DNA from: Scedosporium boydii | Taxonomy: Eukaryota > Ascomycota > Sordariomycetes > Microascales > Microascaceae | Direction of reading: 5' to 3' | Assembly: GCA_002221725.1 (NCBI GenBank) | Contig: NJFT01000132.1 | Span: 47,517-111,516 of the forward strand | Length of the DNA stretch: 64,000 bases | Shown: positions 25,008-35,624 of the stretch, piece after piece | Numbering within the stretch: the first letter of the stretch is position 1 | How the letters are laid out: every line of letters starts with the position of its first letter | The notes under the pieces: generated by a model | The model's database searches: none | Told to the model about the DNA's origin: nothing | The model's input: the letters and a program-made list of their open reading frames with translations, nothing else | Made by a program: the position numbers and the translations under genes

Positions 25008-25215
25008 TATTCCTCATCCCATCTCAGGTTTTCATCTCCCTTTTCCTCTACACACTCTTCTATATATACCCTAAGTAACACTACTACACCTACCACTACC
25101 CAACTATACAAGTCTTAATGTCTATTCCTCATCCTATCCCAGTTTCCCTCTCCTATTTTTCTACGCGCTCTTCAATGTATGCCTCGAGTAACACTACTAC
25201 ACCTGTCACTACTTC
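25008..25215 (+). repeat. Diverged direct duplication, unit about 113-115 bp
   Basis: The segment starting TATTCCTCATCC at 25008 recurs at 25123, and GTAACACTACTACACCT recurs at 25075 and 25188. Copies are pyrimidine-rich with scattered substitutions and small indels, so the duplication is not recent. Confidence 0.8.
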
Positions 25216-25230
25216 CGAGGGAAGGAAATA

Positions 25231-26748
25231 TTGTCTCTGCTCAACGTATTACGTCTAAATTGGCGAGACGGACCGAATCCCTGGGAAAACTTCTACTCAA
25301 GCACATTCTACACCGTTCAATCTGAGCGCAGGCCAGATCGACTTCAGTGGTTGGCGTATTTGTTGATGCCAAGGGAGCACAAGGAGTCAATTCCGGAAAC
25401 TGTTACGCCAACATGTTGGCTGTTTGCAGGCTGTAACCACTGCACCAAAAGGACTACCTGTCAGGATTTCCTGGTAGCTTGTTACAGAGCCGTACGAAAT
25501 TCACGTAACGTAAACTCTCACCAGAATCTGCCTTGACAAGGATTGGATTGACCTCTTCACGTTTGACGGGCGAGACATGCCGCCTACGGAGGCAACTGTT
25601 CAACAGCAGGAGAAGTGGATCACGGAGTTCTATGACACATTTTGGCCTATCGGCCAAGAGCTCACAAGCGGGCATCAGGTGTTTCTGGAAATGGTTAAAG
25701 GCATCACTGTCTCCAAAGTCAAGAGGGCCATATCCGGGTCTACATCTATACATTTGGATCAGGATCCCCAAAGGATCACAACAGAGGCGCACAAGATCCT
25801 CGACATCCGCCGGCGGCCCGGATATTGAGCGACCGGATGTGGAGAGTTTATACGTCACGGGCTCCGTTCTTCTCATCGACGCGTGTACCGAATGGGAAGG
25901 AGGACCTGAAGAACCGGGCTGTCGACGATTCGCCCGACATGCCACTTCGCCCACGACCGGTGCCACATCTTATCGGTCTCCTTAGCCAAGGGTTACCCAT
26001 TCATTCGATGCTAATTATTGGAACCGAGCCGCCGAGGCAAGTGGAATTATGACGTGGCCCTGCGAGGCAGATTTGAACTTGGCGATCCAGGAATGGAGAG
26101 ACGAAGGTGATCAGAATGCTAAGGCTTGGCGGACAACTTCTGAAGCTCGCCAAATCGTGGATCGAGTCCAGCTATTTCGGAAAAACCACTGGGCTGAAAG
26201 CAGGTCCAACGCATTGTTGTAGGCTGCACGGTGAGACTGGCCGGTCAAGCCATGTTTAATACGAGCCTGGACGGGCTTGGAATCAACCAGGACCGAGTTG
26301 GCGAAGTTTAAAGGCGCTCTAGTTAGAGCCTAAGATGCAGCAACGACACTTGTTCCCTTCCCGATCTAGCTGCAAATGTTGCTTCTAATATCCCCAAAAG
26401 AGACATCGTATCTACGACGAGGAGGCTCGCGACGTTCTCCAAAAATGCGCAAAGCGCATCTCTCTCGCGTGCCAAGTCGAGAGTCTGAAAGCACGGCTCT
26501 GGGATGAAGTCCTTCGAGGCCAGCTAAAGCGAAACCATTTGACGTCTGCGGGAAAAGGCCTACGAATTCGAACGTAGCACCTCTAAGGCCCTCAAAAGGG
26601 GTGAAATACAACTCGAAAATCAGCGCAAGGTCTTCAATTCACATATCAACAGTCTGACCGAGAACCTACAGAGGGCCACTGACCAAATCAACAAACTGAC
26701 AACCTTGGTTCTCCACCGCGGGCAGCTTATCGCGGAGATCTAGGGGGC
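25231..26748 (+). pseudogene. Degraded coding region ending in a coiled-coil segment
   Basis: A run of plus-strand fragments with protein-like translations interrupted by stops and frame changes. They include a block at about 25577-25828 (QQEKWITEFYDTFWPIGQ and following), a block at 26052-26222 (ADLNLAIQEWRDEGDQNAK and following), a helical block near 26400-26560 (IYDEEARDVLQKCAKRISL), and in a shifted frame a heptad-like coiled coil ending at the TAG at 26741-26743. The shift from the last-but-one to the last block falls near 26545. I could not join the pieces with normal introns. No family recognised; earlier fragments could be exons of a living gene whose splicing I missed. Confidence 0.4.
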
Positions 26749-26869
26749 AGTTGAGAACAGTTCTGCTGGGCATGAGCTCACTGCGCTGATATTCAATGAA
26801 AGAGTTGAACGTTTCTAAGCAACCTGTGAGGTTTGACTTACTTGCGGCTAGGCCATCTGACGGCAAAAG

Positions 26870-27334
26870 ATGCTGCCACGACCATCCCCACTTTACATGA
26901 GTAGGCTCCTAGAGCCACTGCATTCGTCTGCCTTCACACGACCGCCAGATGGCGAGTTTACAACTACGAGAATCAAAATGACGGAAGTACGTCGGGGAAT
27001 AACTCCAAGGGAAGGCCGAGAACGCCCCCTGATGAAGACTCCGGCGTACCAGATCCTTCCCAGCAGATGGTTCCCCCGACCGGACAAGGCTCAACCCCCC
27101 AAAGACGTCACTCGACCCATTTTGTTCAAGGAATACGAAGACAAACGAATTAGTGACAGGAAAGAAGTCTTGGAGTTGATCGATGAACTAATAGACTCAT
27201 GGGTGAGTGACTTGTCCAGACTGAGCTGGACCTGCAGATCAGTTTTCTGCCCCGGTGAATATTCTCCATCTCGCTCGCTCCTTCTGTCTCAGAACTATTT
27301 TTCTCGGCGCTGGCCTTTGTCTATTAAATCTTGA
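26870..27334 (+). other. Open frame with partly protein-like translation
   Basis: A 154-codon frame. Its middle (SRWFPRPDKAQPPKDVTRP followed by a charged helix with KEVLELIDELIDSW) looks coding and is followed by a plausible GTGAGT donor at about 27202. I found no continuing exon, so it is left as a possible fragment of the same degraded segment. Confidence 0.25.
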
Positions 27335-27436
27335 ACAGGCAAGATGGCCACAAGGCAAACCTGCCCCAAACACACACGTCCACAATTGAAACGACATATT
27401 TTCTTCCAATCTCACAAACACACAACCAGAATCAAG

Positions 27437-27908
27437 ATGGCATCTCAACCCCAGGTAAGTAAGACTTTATGAGACCCCTGCCGCAACGGGTGCATGGCAA
27501 TCCCGCGCGGCCTCGACTTGGAGCAGTATCCCTGGTTTCCACGACGCCACAGAGCGCTAACAGTCGTCTATTATTCCTCATGTCTAGCGAGTAGGCAACA
27601 ACTTCGGCCCCGAGTACTTGAAGGCCAAGGCAGCCTCTAAAGTGCTGTACCTTGGCCAGTTACATTCTAAGGCACCAAAGAAGGAGATTGAGGCAACAGT
27701 GGGGCAAGTCCTCAGGACTAGCTCTGGTATTTTCCACTGGAAGCTAGTCAAAAGTGGTCACGATGGCGAGCATGAAGGCTGGTGCCATCTTCAGCTTGAG
27801 AGTGCAGAAGAGGCGAGACGCGCTCTCGACAAGCTGCGTACGCTGCAGATCCGAGGTCGGCAGGTGAAGATCGGAAGACTCTCAGATACCACTCGCGGGG
27901 TCGCTTGA
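27437..27908 (+). CDS. Small RNA-recognition-motif (RRM) protein
   Basis: Two exons, 27437-27454 (only 18 nt, MASQPQ) and 27588-27908; the 133-nt intron has GTAAGT and TCTAG. The product of 112 residues is essentially one RRM: RNP2-like VLYLGQL, RNP1-like EGWCHLQL in the expected spacing, and a helix with EEARRALDKL before the last strand. RRMs bind single-stranded RNA. The TGA at 27906-27908 falls just after the domain, and the +1 frame continues with a zinc-ribbon-like coding stretch (next entry), so this may be the N-terminal part of a longer, now frameshifted protein. The upstream ATG context and intron are normal. Confidence 0.65.
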
Positions 27909-28203
27909 GTCTCCGTCGATCTGCCTCCATCCCCCCGAACTCGTCGACGCCCTCCGCGTCCAAGGACATTTGCCGGAGGAGGAGAGGGGCCGGGCCAGAT
28001 GTGATATTTGTGGCAGAATTTACTCCCAATTTCTCCTCTCATGCAGAGGATGCTCGACAATTGGCTACAGCGGTACGTAATATTGAGTTTACAATTAGCA
28101 GCGTGCTGACGGTTTTCAAAGCACCCAAATCTTCTCCAATGCCCACTTCGGCGAAGGTATCTGCATTCGCCATGAGTCAACTCCGGTCAATCCGGCCAGC
28201 TAA
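27907..28203 (+). pseudogene. Zinc-ribbon-like coding continuation in +1 frame
   Basis: Starting within the RRM gene's stop codon, the +1 frame is open and protein-like: HPPELVDALRVQGHLPEEE, then RCDICGRIYSQ and SCRGCSTIGYS, a CxxC...CxxC arrangement. A possible 45-nt intron (28077-28121, GTAATA...CAAAG) leads to FSNAHFGEGICIRHES and a stop at 28201. It is in a different frame from the RRM exon, with no intron to change frame, so the pair is read as one gene broken by a 1-nt indel, or as a separate relic. Confidence 0.4.
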
Positions 28204-28430
28204 ATTGCCTCGGGGTGGATATTCCAGTCTGAGAATGCCGACCTGTACAGAGAGAGGTTCTTCAAAAGCACACCGAGCTTTACACGGTGTACAAAGGCCT
28301 TGGGTTCTCTGAGCTTTCCATTATCTACACAGATAATGATGAGACTCAGAGATCCTACTCTCAACAGTACCCAAGCCCTGCCCAGGACAACAAACAGGCC
28401 CGCAGTGTTCCCCAGACACACCAAATCACC

Positions 28431-28798
28431 ATGGCTCTTACTTTGAAAACCATTGATCAGGCTCAGGAGTATCTTCAGAAAGCTATGAGAGGTGTGCCCT
28501 TCTTGGTTTTTCGAGGTCTGGATGGAAAACGTCTGAAGGAGTTGCTTGATCGGTTGGCAGCGAACAAAAGTATGGTGAACCCGAGCAGTCAAGCTTTGGT
28601 TCAACGGGTCAAGCCATGTTTTCCCAATGATGGTCCGGCAAGAGTCCCGGCGAAACTCGACATGGACATGTGGCCGTGGTGCGGGAGGTTGAACTGTCTG
28701 AGGTGGGGCTAGAGATTCAGGCTGTGGTCAAGTCGGACCAGGCCTCTAGTTTACTTCGAGGTTTCCAGGTGGCGGTCGTGCCCTTGAAGAGGCGGTGA
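28431..28798 (+). pseudogene. Broken hypothetical coding region
   Basis: From an ATG at 28431 a coherent, helical translation (QAQEYLQKAMRGVPFLVFRG, LKELLDRLAANKS) runs to about 28670. A coding-like stretch (VAVVREVELSEVGLEIQAVV) then continues in another frame to a TGA at 28796-28798. No splice sites resolve the change. No family recognised. Confidence 0.35.
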
Positions 28799-29915
28799 CA
28801 AAAGAAGGAGAAGGCCGGCTCCAAGATACGGCACCAACCCGACACCTCGAGCGAGAAAGAGCTCGCGGATAAAGATCCTCGGAAGGTGAACCGAGTGGAG
28901 GACATATTTGCTTACGATGGATAGGCCCCACCGTGATATGGAGGGCATATTCAAGGAGGGGATCGCGGTGCTCAACAGAAAATCGGCTCTGAATTGGTAT
29001 CCTGGCCAACTACCCCGTACAAATTCCTCCGGGAAGGCAGTGGATACCTCCAACCTGTCATTTTCCCCTTCTCATTTGGAAAATGCGGCATGATGCCACT
29101 GATTTACGGTCGGCAACTTCCGATGGGCACGTCGTCAAATTCGCAAGGGCACCACTCGTCAGTGTTGAGTGGGAAGAGTTCGACACCTTATGGAAATGGC
29201 AGAGTTACGGTCGGCAAATCGAGAAGGAAATGGTACGAGAAAAGGTGTGGATCACTGACAAGGGCGCACGGATGACATTCCTATCTGGCTCAGGCCAAGG
29301 GGAGGTGGTTACTGGAGTTTGGAGAAGAGGAGCGAGGATACAATGGCAGAGGTGCCACGAATACTCTGGCAGAGAATGAACAGGGACAGGAAGTCTGAAT
29401 TTGGCAAACGCCGTGGTGATGAGAGCGGCGGGTAGGGCAGCGGTGATAGTGAGCACAGCGGCAGATCGTATCCGTCCGCAAGGTCCACCAAATTAACACG
29501 CTGAGATGGCACTCAACCCGTTGCCAAGTATATACGCATGCTATGTAGATTTAGACCCACTCTTGTCTCTTAGGTCATATAATCACATGTCCATTCAATG
29601 TTATTCGTGTTCGCCATCATCTAAACTACCTCAGTGATGCTTGTGCTAGTGACTTTGGGCCCGAAAGGTAAAATGGACCCGAGTCGCAACGACAGCCTCG
29701 TGGCAGGTGATTCAGGAACAAAATAAATGGATTGGAGCCTCCCTATAATGGCTCAATGTTGGTTTCCAATGCTCCGTCCATTTAGTCTTGTCCTCAGTTT
29801 CCACTAAACATTATCCCGCCGTTTCTAGTTGGCATCCCCGATACCAGGGAGGTGAGACATCCAATACGTTTTCTATCACAACCCGGATGCCTCCGATATT
29901 TCTTTCCAGCCCATA
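28799..29915. other. Intergenic / degraded region
   Basis: Contains a short open stretch with a protein-like segment (EFDTLWKWQSYGRQIEKEM, about 29190) but no joinable gene. The last ~400 bp are probably the promoter of the F-box gene. Confidence 0.4.
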
Positions 29916-31049
29916 ATGGACCTAATAAAAGGAGTCTTGAAGGGGCTCAGCCTCATTTATTTGACGCTCCGATCAATCTTGAAACCCTTTGGCTCAACCC
30001 CTGAAGAAGAGAGCCGTCGTTCAGAAGAGAGTAATGATGAAGGGAGAAATCATTCCGAAGAGAGATATCATTTTGAAGAGAGTAATGATGAGGAACTGCT
30101 GCTAGAACATCCCCAGCCATCGATTCAGCGCCTACCCGACGAAGTTTTATTAGAGATTCTATCCCATCTCAGCATAGAATCTCTATTCCTTTTAGGCCGG
30201 ACCTGCCGCATTTTCTCGCGTCTAATCCACGACCGGACTTTCCAAGAAATGTTCAAGCCTCGCCACGAGGAGCCCCAACCCGGCCAGAGGCCATGGAGAA
30301 AGCCAATCTGGGATAAAGCTTCTCGCAATCGGGTATGTCATCTGCTACGTAAAGATAAGTACTGCAGCGACTGCTTCCGTACGCATGAAACCGGGTATTT
30401 CTCATCAGCTCGCTCATGGATGAAGTCGACTCTCTTCTGTTCCGGCTGTCAGACCACCCACCCGAGGTTTCTATTCTCTGCCAACCAGCGGGCTCAAGCC
30501 GATTCGATTCGAATCTGCATTGGCCGGCGAGGTTGTGTGAGGGTGTGCGAACACAAGTCGATCACCTGGTCAGACATCGAGAAGTGGCCCAGGCAAAGGA
30601 GTTGGAGACGGGAAAAGATCGTTTGTAGAGAGTGCTGCTCATTCAGGGAGTATTATATGTCTCTTGGACTATCTTACCCTACTGAGATTTCCTGGGGCAG
30701 GGTAGGAGAAGCTCTGAGCATCATGATTTTTCGAAAAGTTCCTGTGTTTGAACTGGGTTGGCGTCTCAGCCAGCCAACGCAAGCAGAGCTTGAAGAGCTT
30801 TGCCGCACTTCACAGAAAAAGGCCGTCTTCGGCAGGTTTGCCTGTCCACATCTTGGCCCCCTTGATGGGCAGCTTATGCTAGCAGCCTTCGATCCATCCA
30901 CCTGCGTGTGTACCGATACCTCAGGTATTAACCGGGGAAGATATTATAAGAGGGGAAAACATTCATTCTGCTTTTTCTGCGAAAATATGCGCAAATACGA
31001 GCCGGAGTTCAGGTCTCAAACGTCTTGTATTTTTTCATGTGGTGGGTAG
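29916..31049 (+). CDS. F-box protein with Cys-rich C-terminal region
   Basis: Single open frame of 377 residues. An F-box at residues 69-113 begins with IQRLPDEVLLEILSHL and ends with the LGRTCRIFSRL helix. Next comes a Cys-rich part with CSDC, CSGC, CRECC, CPHLG and FCFFCENM, a layout typical of expanded filamentous-fungal F-box families. F-box proteins bind Skp1 and recruit substrates to SCF ubiquitin ligases. The acidic N-terminus repeats the motif EESNDE (residues 37-42 and 54-59) from a duplicated ~17-bp DNA word. The frame closes at TAG 31047-31049, but the usual family C-terminus follows in the same frame behind this and another stop (next entry), so the gene may be truncated or decaying. 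Confidence 0.7.
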   Translation: MDLIKGVLKGLSLIYLTLRSILKPFGSTPEEESRRSEESNDEGRNHSEERYHFEESNDEELLLEHPQPSIQRLPDEVLLEILSHLSIESLFLLGRTCRIFSRLIHDRTFQEMFKPRHEEPQPGQRPWRKPIWDKASRNRVCHLLRKDKYCSDCFRTHETGYFSSARSWMKSTLFCSGCQTTHPRFLFSANQRAQADSIRICIGRRGCVRVCEHKSITWSDIEKWPRQRSWRREKIVCRECCSFREYYMSLGLSYPTEISWGRVGEALSIMIFRKVPVFELGWRLSQPTQAELEELCRTSQKKAVFGRFACPHLGPLDGQLMLAAFDPSTCVCTDTSGINRGRYYKRGKHSFCFFCENMRKYEPEFRSQTSCIFSCGG

Positions 31050-31280
31050 TACCGCACGCAAAAGAAAGGTAGGCAAATGGTGGTGGACGGGATCAAATCC
31101 CTATAGCTCAAGACACCCGATCGGATGAATTGGGTGATAAATCTTGACCCTAACTCATATTCGATTACGGACGACGACGAAGGAAAGCATATCACCTGGT
31201 GTCCTGACCCGACGTACAAAACTCAGGAGATGTGGTCTGGTATGACCCAGGCCTTCTGCTTCTATCTCCGCAATTTCTAG
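31050..31280 (+). pseudogene. C-terminal remnant of the F-box gene, in the same frame
   Basis: After the stop at 31047, the same frame has one more TAG (31107-31109) and is then open to a TAG at 31278-31280. The translation, with LDPNSYSITDDDEGKHITW and a following CPDPTYKTQEMW, matches the usual tail of this F-box family (acidic residues, then H-x-x-W-C-x-D-P). No intron of matching phase removes both stops. Confidence 0.5.
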
Positions 31281-32573
31281 TGAATATGGACAATACGGAC
31301 AATATAGACGACCCAGCGCCGTCGCCCTGCAGTCCATCGTAAAGCCTTTGACATTAGCGCAGTTCTGCGGACCTGGGAGGATTGGATATTACATTTATGT
31401 GCAGTTGGCTATTACTGACCTCGAGAGAAACGAACAAATTCGATGAAGCTGATCACGAAACACCAAATCTCGAGAGCTGGGTGCTCGTGACCTCTACCAG
31501 ACATCGTCTTATACAGTACAAGTCGCTAACCACCGAAGTTAGCATTGTACAGCCAGGATAGTAACTTGGGCTTCTGATTACATGTGACATCAATGCCGGA
31601 TCGAGGATTCCTACGGCGGCAGATTGAATTGTTTTCGATGATCCCAAGGGTCGACGACTTGGGCGCTCAGTATATGTGGTGTAGTTCTGTCCACCCTGCC
31701 GTTTTGGACATCGAGGCGGGGCCGGAGCCCAAAGACAACATCGGACTTGAAGCTCAATCCTGCAGGTAAATGAAATATTGATGTATTCGAGGGTGGAAGA
31801 GAGAGCCGGATTAAACTCACTAGCTAAACACTTCGAAATAAGGCAGGGAAGCTCGTCGGAAGAGAGAAAAAGTTTCGCAAGTGAGCTGCCTTTTATCCTC
31901 GGTCGCGACTTACAATTAGAGTCGCGTCCAATGTTCTTTTCGGGGACCCACATCTCTCCGGGACTTGGACCGCGCCTTCCGCGTCCGGGTCTGAATTCTC
32001 GGAACGGCACTGTACCGTGTCAATACAAATTTGTTACATATAACCAACATCAATTGGCACTGTCTAGCCTCAGTAAGATCCAACGTTAGTGGTGCCCATG
32101 TCATAGTATTGAACTTCAATCTGGAAGGACAAAGATAGACAAAAACAATACCGTGTATATGGGTAGTTAATATAGGCAATAGATTTTCACTAAGTTGTAG
32201 ATTTGGGGGGTTTTCCCTTCCTTTCATTAACTAGGGAACGATTTCTCTTGTACTAAAGCATCTCTTGTCTGCGCTTTCGTTTGCTACACATGACCTCTTG
32301 TTCCTCTCATAAGCAGGTTCACAAACACATGTGCTTCTTCTTCCCCTTGCATATTCCTAAGTTACCATTACCCACAGCTATTCTCCGCAAAAACTTCCAC
32401 TCAAAGGTTGATTGTTGCCTACTTCAAGTCCAAGTTGCAGATTTCTTTATCTACTTTATACCTCTATATATCAGCCACCATGTTCTTCATGTCCAGTGGG
32501 TTCACAATCATCTCCTTGTGCCACAATCTCATCAAAATCTGCCAGCTCTACCAAACCCGATCTGATTCGCCCT
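31281..32573. other. Intergenic region
   Basis: No supportable gene. Short ORFs on both strands give non-conserved-looking translations. The final few hundred bases are the leader of the next gene. Confidence 0.5.
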
Positions 32574-33024
32574 ATGCCTCCAACAAACCAGAGGTATGGT
32601 CGATGGTCATCCGATGCAGTGTCCTAGAATCTAACGATATACCTCCAGTTCCCTCCCCGAGACGGCCATCACCCCGGTGGAGGTGGACCCAATGGAGGTG
32701 GACTCCCCGGTTTCCAGCCACAGCGCCGTTAGTGGTCCCGCCAAACAAGAGCCAGCTTCAGCGGCCGATCCTGCGCCCAAGCCCACCGGGGGCTCGCGAG
32801 TCACCAAGAAGACCATGAGAAAGATGGAGAAAAGGCTCAACATGTTACGGAGGCAGCATACCGACAAGCTGTTCCAGCTGCAGGAGGGAGGTGCGGAGAT
32901 GAGCGAGGAGGCGCTGAAGCAGACTCGGGTTCTCATGAAGTTGATTCACTATGGCAAGGCTGTTGATGAGTTGAAGCTGGAGATGTTGGCGGATGCCATT
33001 GAGGATCTTGGCTGTGATGGTTAA
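32574..33024 (+). CDS. Small hypothetical protein with charged helical C-terminus
   Basis: Two exons, 32574-32593 (20 nt) and 32649-33024; the 55-nt intron has GTATGG, TCTAAC and TCCAG. The product has 131 residues. The N-terminal half is disordered (Ser/Pro/Ala with a duplicated MEVD/VEVD motif). The C-terminal ~75 residues are basic then amphipathic helix (KKTMRKMEKRLNMLRRQHTD, later EALKQTRVLMKLIHYGKAVDEL). No known domain. The start is chosen because it gives an in-frame junction and a good intron; a start within exon 2 is also possible. Confidence 0.55.
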
Positions 33025-33673
33025 GTTTGTTTTTATGCGAAGGCTGTCTGAGGGATGCCAGGGGTTGTTTTTTGTACATCTTTATCGTGAAGTTTATAGA
33101 GTTTCCCTTGTTTGGGACTGTCATACTCTGCAGTTAATGAATTGAAATTTATCATGACCAAGATGCCTGGAATTTCCCACAGGCTCTGGACAGCAAAAAG
33201 GAATAACTTGTAGGGCATGTGAGATCCTGCCACTGAGATCCCAGTTGCATCCCATCTTCCCTAAACCTCCCCCCATGAGCTATCATACATAGATGGCCTC
33301 AGTTTATCTCCATTTCCTGTAGTATAACCCTCCCATGCTTAGCTCTGCAATATTTCAGGCTCTGCTAAAGTCTATTCTCTTCCAACAGGCATAAGAATAG
33401 ACAGAAGGAGCAACACAAGCAGTCATAGAAAATCGAAAGGAAGGTGCAGACAAACAAAGATTGCCTCCATTAATGATAGCAAGTGAAGCCTACAGCCAAT
33501 CCCTTTACTTCCTACATCTATCCATCGTGGATATTCTGCATATCGACCCAATATCTTCTTACTCTTCATCACTCCTCATTTCCATTTGCTTCCTAGCCTT
33601 GCTGTATGTTACCCACATCCGAAAGCCTACTGCACTACATGCACTAGAATATACACCATTATTAACATCACCT
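33025..33673. other. Intergenic region
   Basis: 3' flank of the small gene and leader of the next. An in-frame open stretch upstream of 33674 begins without ATG and reads as non-coding. No other feature seen. Confidence 0.5.
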
Positions 33674-34339
33674 ATGGCTACTCCAGGCCCCAACGGGATC
33701 AACGGGATCAGTGGACTCAACGGACTCAACGGCAATCATGCGCCACCCCCTCCCCCAGACTCGCTAGACGATGAAGACGACGCCATCGAGTCGCTCAACT
33801 CGATTATACAAGGATACAAGGACCTCATGCGTGTTAGTACATCCGAGCTCAAGACGCTCGTGGTACGCGAAATCCCACCCCCAGTTCAAATCAAGTCACC
33901 ACACACATACATACCCGGGGACCAAGGCTAACAGATCTGGAAAAAACAGACTATAACATGCGACATGTCAATTCGAAACCTCATCCGCGGACCCAACGCC
34001 ATGACCCTCCCCCAAGCCCGCAACTATTTCATAAACACTTACCTCCGTTACATCCGCAAACGGATCTCCATCGGTCTCTGGATAAAGTACATGGAGCGGA
34101 GGGCGGAGGAAGTCCCGGCGGCGAGGGCCAATATCATTCGCGTTCTTGACGTGACCCGCGAGGTTGTCAAGGGGTACGACGAGTATACGGATACGAATTG
34201 GTATGAGGGGGATCTGTTCAATCGGTTGGTGATGGAGCTTTGTGACGAGATAGATGCGATCACGCAGTTGAAGATTCGCATCAGGGAAATTCGGAGGCGG
34301 CTTGTTGCTGAGGCGCATTATTATTTTCCATACGTGTAA
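33674..34339 (+). CDS. Hypothetical helical protein with NG-rich N-terminus
   Basis: Two exons, 33674-33862 and 33950-34339; the 87-nt intron has GTACGC, GGCTAAC and AACAG. The product has 192 residues. It starts with a Gly/Asn/Pro-rich low-complexity segment (NGING and NGLNG repeats, then five prolines), followed by an acidic region and a mainly helical body (SLNSIIQGYKDLM, RNYFINTYLRYIRKRISIG, ELCDEIDAITQLKIRIREIRRR). No family recognised and no signal peptide. The helical part could be a small coiled-coil interaction domain (inference). Confidence 0.6.
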
Positions 34340-35624
34340 GGTCGCAAGGGTGTTGAAGTTGGTGGAGGGGTGGATTAACTTCTCGATGAAGCTGTAGCGA
34401 GTGTTTGTCTTTCTGCCTCCTCTAGTTCGGGCGTTGTAGCGACTTTCTTTTCAGTTTTTACTTCTCGATATTTCTTTTCTGGGTTCGATTCATCAGTGGA
34501 ATGGGATTGAAAAGAAGGGCAACCAGCAGTTCAGTCTGCGCATGGACTGCTCCGTAGAACAGAAGGATAACCTTGGGTCGAACTCTGAATTCAAGTAGCT
34601 CGCTAGCAGCTGTCTCCATCAATTCCAACGAGTCCGGTTTGCAACCCAGGGGAAGCACGACAAAGCAGGTTAAAATAGGCCACGGCTCAAGTACGGCAAG
34701 GCTAAGCATCCCGGGCGAGGTGTCATAAGTTGAGTTCTCCCACTCACCCCTCTGTATTCCATCAGGTCCGATACTCCGTGGATTCGGTCTGAATGCAAAA
34801 AAGCCCGCCCAAGCAATGGGCATTCCTCCGCCAGCCCAGACGATTCCACAATGCGCCACCCACCACTCAACACCCAGAACCCCAACTTCGCGCCGAGGTT
34901 CACATGTCCATCTGATCGAAATTTTAACGCTCCATTCCGTGATGGAGACCAAGAAAGACCCGTTCCTCGCATCAGGTGCCCACGAATACTGGGGCTCTTG
35001 AAAAAACCGGGCGTTCTCCGACTCTTCTCCGTCAACTAGCACTTTTCAGGCCCCCACTGCGGACCCCCGTAAAGGCAGTAGTGTAAGTCGTCCGAACTTC
35101 TTCCACGGATGCATGCCCTAGCCGAACGCCGCCGAGGTCTAGACTTGGTGCGCCGACTTGTCTGTAGAATTGAGAAGTGGATCAATTGACGGTTTTTGAG
35201 GTGTGGGTTCTCACTCGTTGACATTCAGGATTCAGCACTCAAGATTGATGATTTTGTATATTCCTAGCGGTATCATTCTATTTCGAAGACGTGGAATAAC
35301 TGCAACTTTTGTTTCCAGAAATAAAAATAAAATAGGGGAAATGAAAGTAAAAATGAAAATTGAAACAAAGGGAAAAAAAAAAAAAAAAAAGAAAAGAGAA
35401 AGAAACGTGGCGCAAGGCAAAGGAATGTAAAAAATCTCAGCGCGGAACAGCTCCAAGCAACTCGACACGGACAACACAAGAAATTCCCCAAAAAATAGGT
35501 ATCAAGTCATCAAACATTCAAGCAGGCAAATATACAGCCGATGTAGCCAAAACATACATACATAATAAAATAAAAACCCTTTCTCTTCCCAAGAAATTCC
35601 TTTTTTCATACATACTCGGCCCCC
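34340..35624. other. Intergenic region
   Basis: Contains an 18-base A run and the 3' flank of the ligase gene. A minus-strand open frame at 34458-35042 is present but lacks an ATG at its open end and any domain; not called. Confidence 0.5.
35373..35390. repeat. Poly-A run (18 A) in A-rich tract
   Basis: Low-complexity purine tract in intergenic DNA. It could be a retro-copied tail, but no adjacent element or target-site duplication is evident. Confidence 0.8.

Noticed and set aside
25454..25966. 170-codon minus-strand ORF
   Set aside because: It is antisense to more protein-like plus-strand fragments; probable shadow frame.
33461..33673. In-frame upstream extension of the 192-residue protein
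   Set aside because: Begins without ATG in its open part, hydrophobic and non-conserved-looking; ATG 33674 starts a coherent protein.
34458..35042. 194-codon minus-strand open frame
   Set aside because: No ATG at its open end, no recognisable domain, no splice context; comparable chance ORFs occur elsewhere in this GC-moderate DNA.
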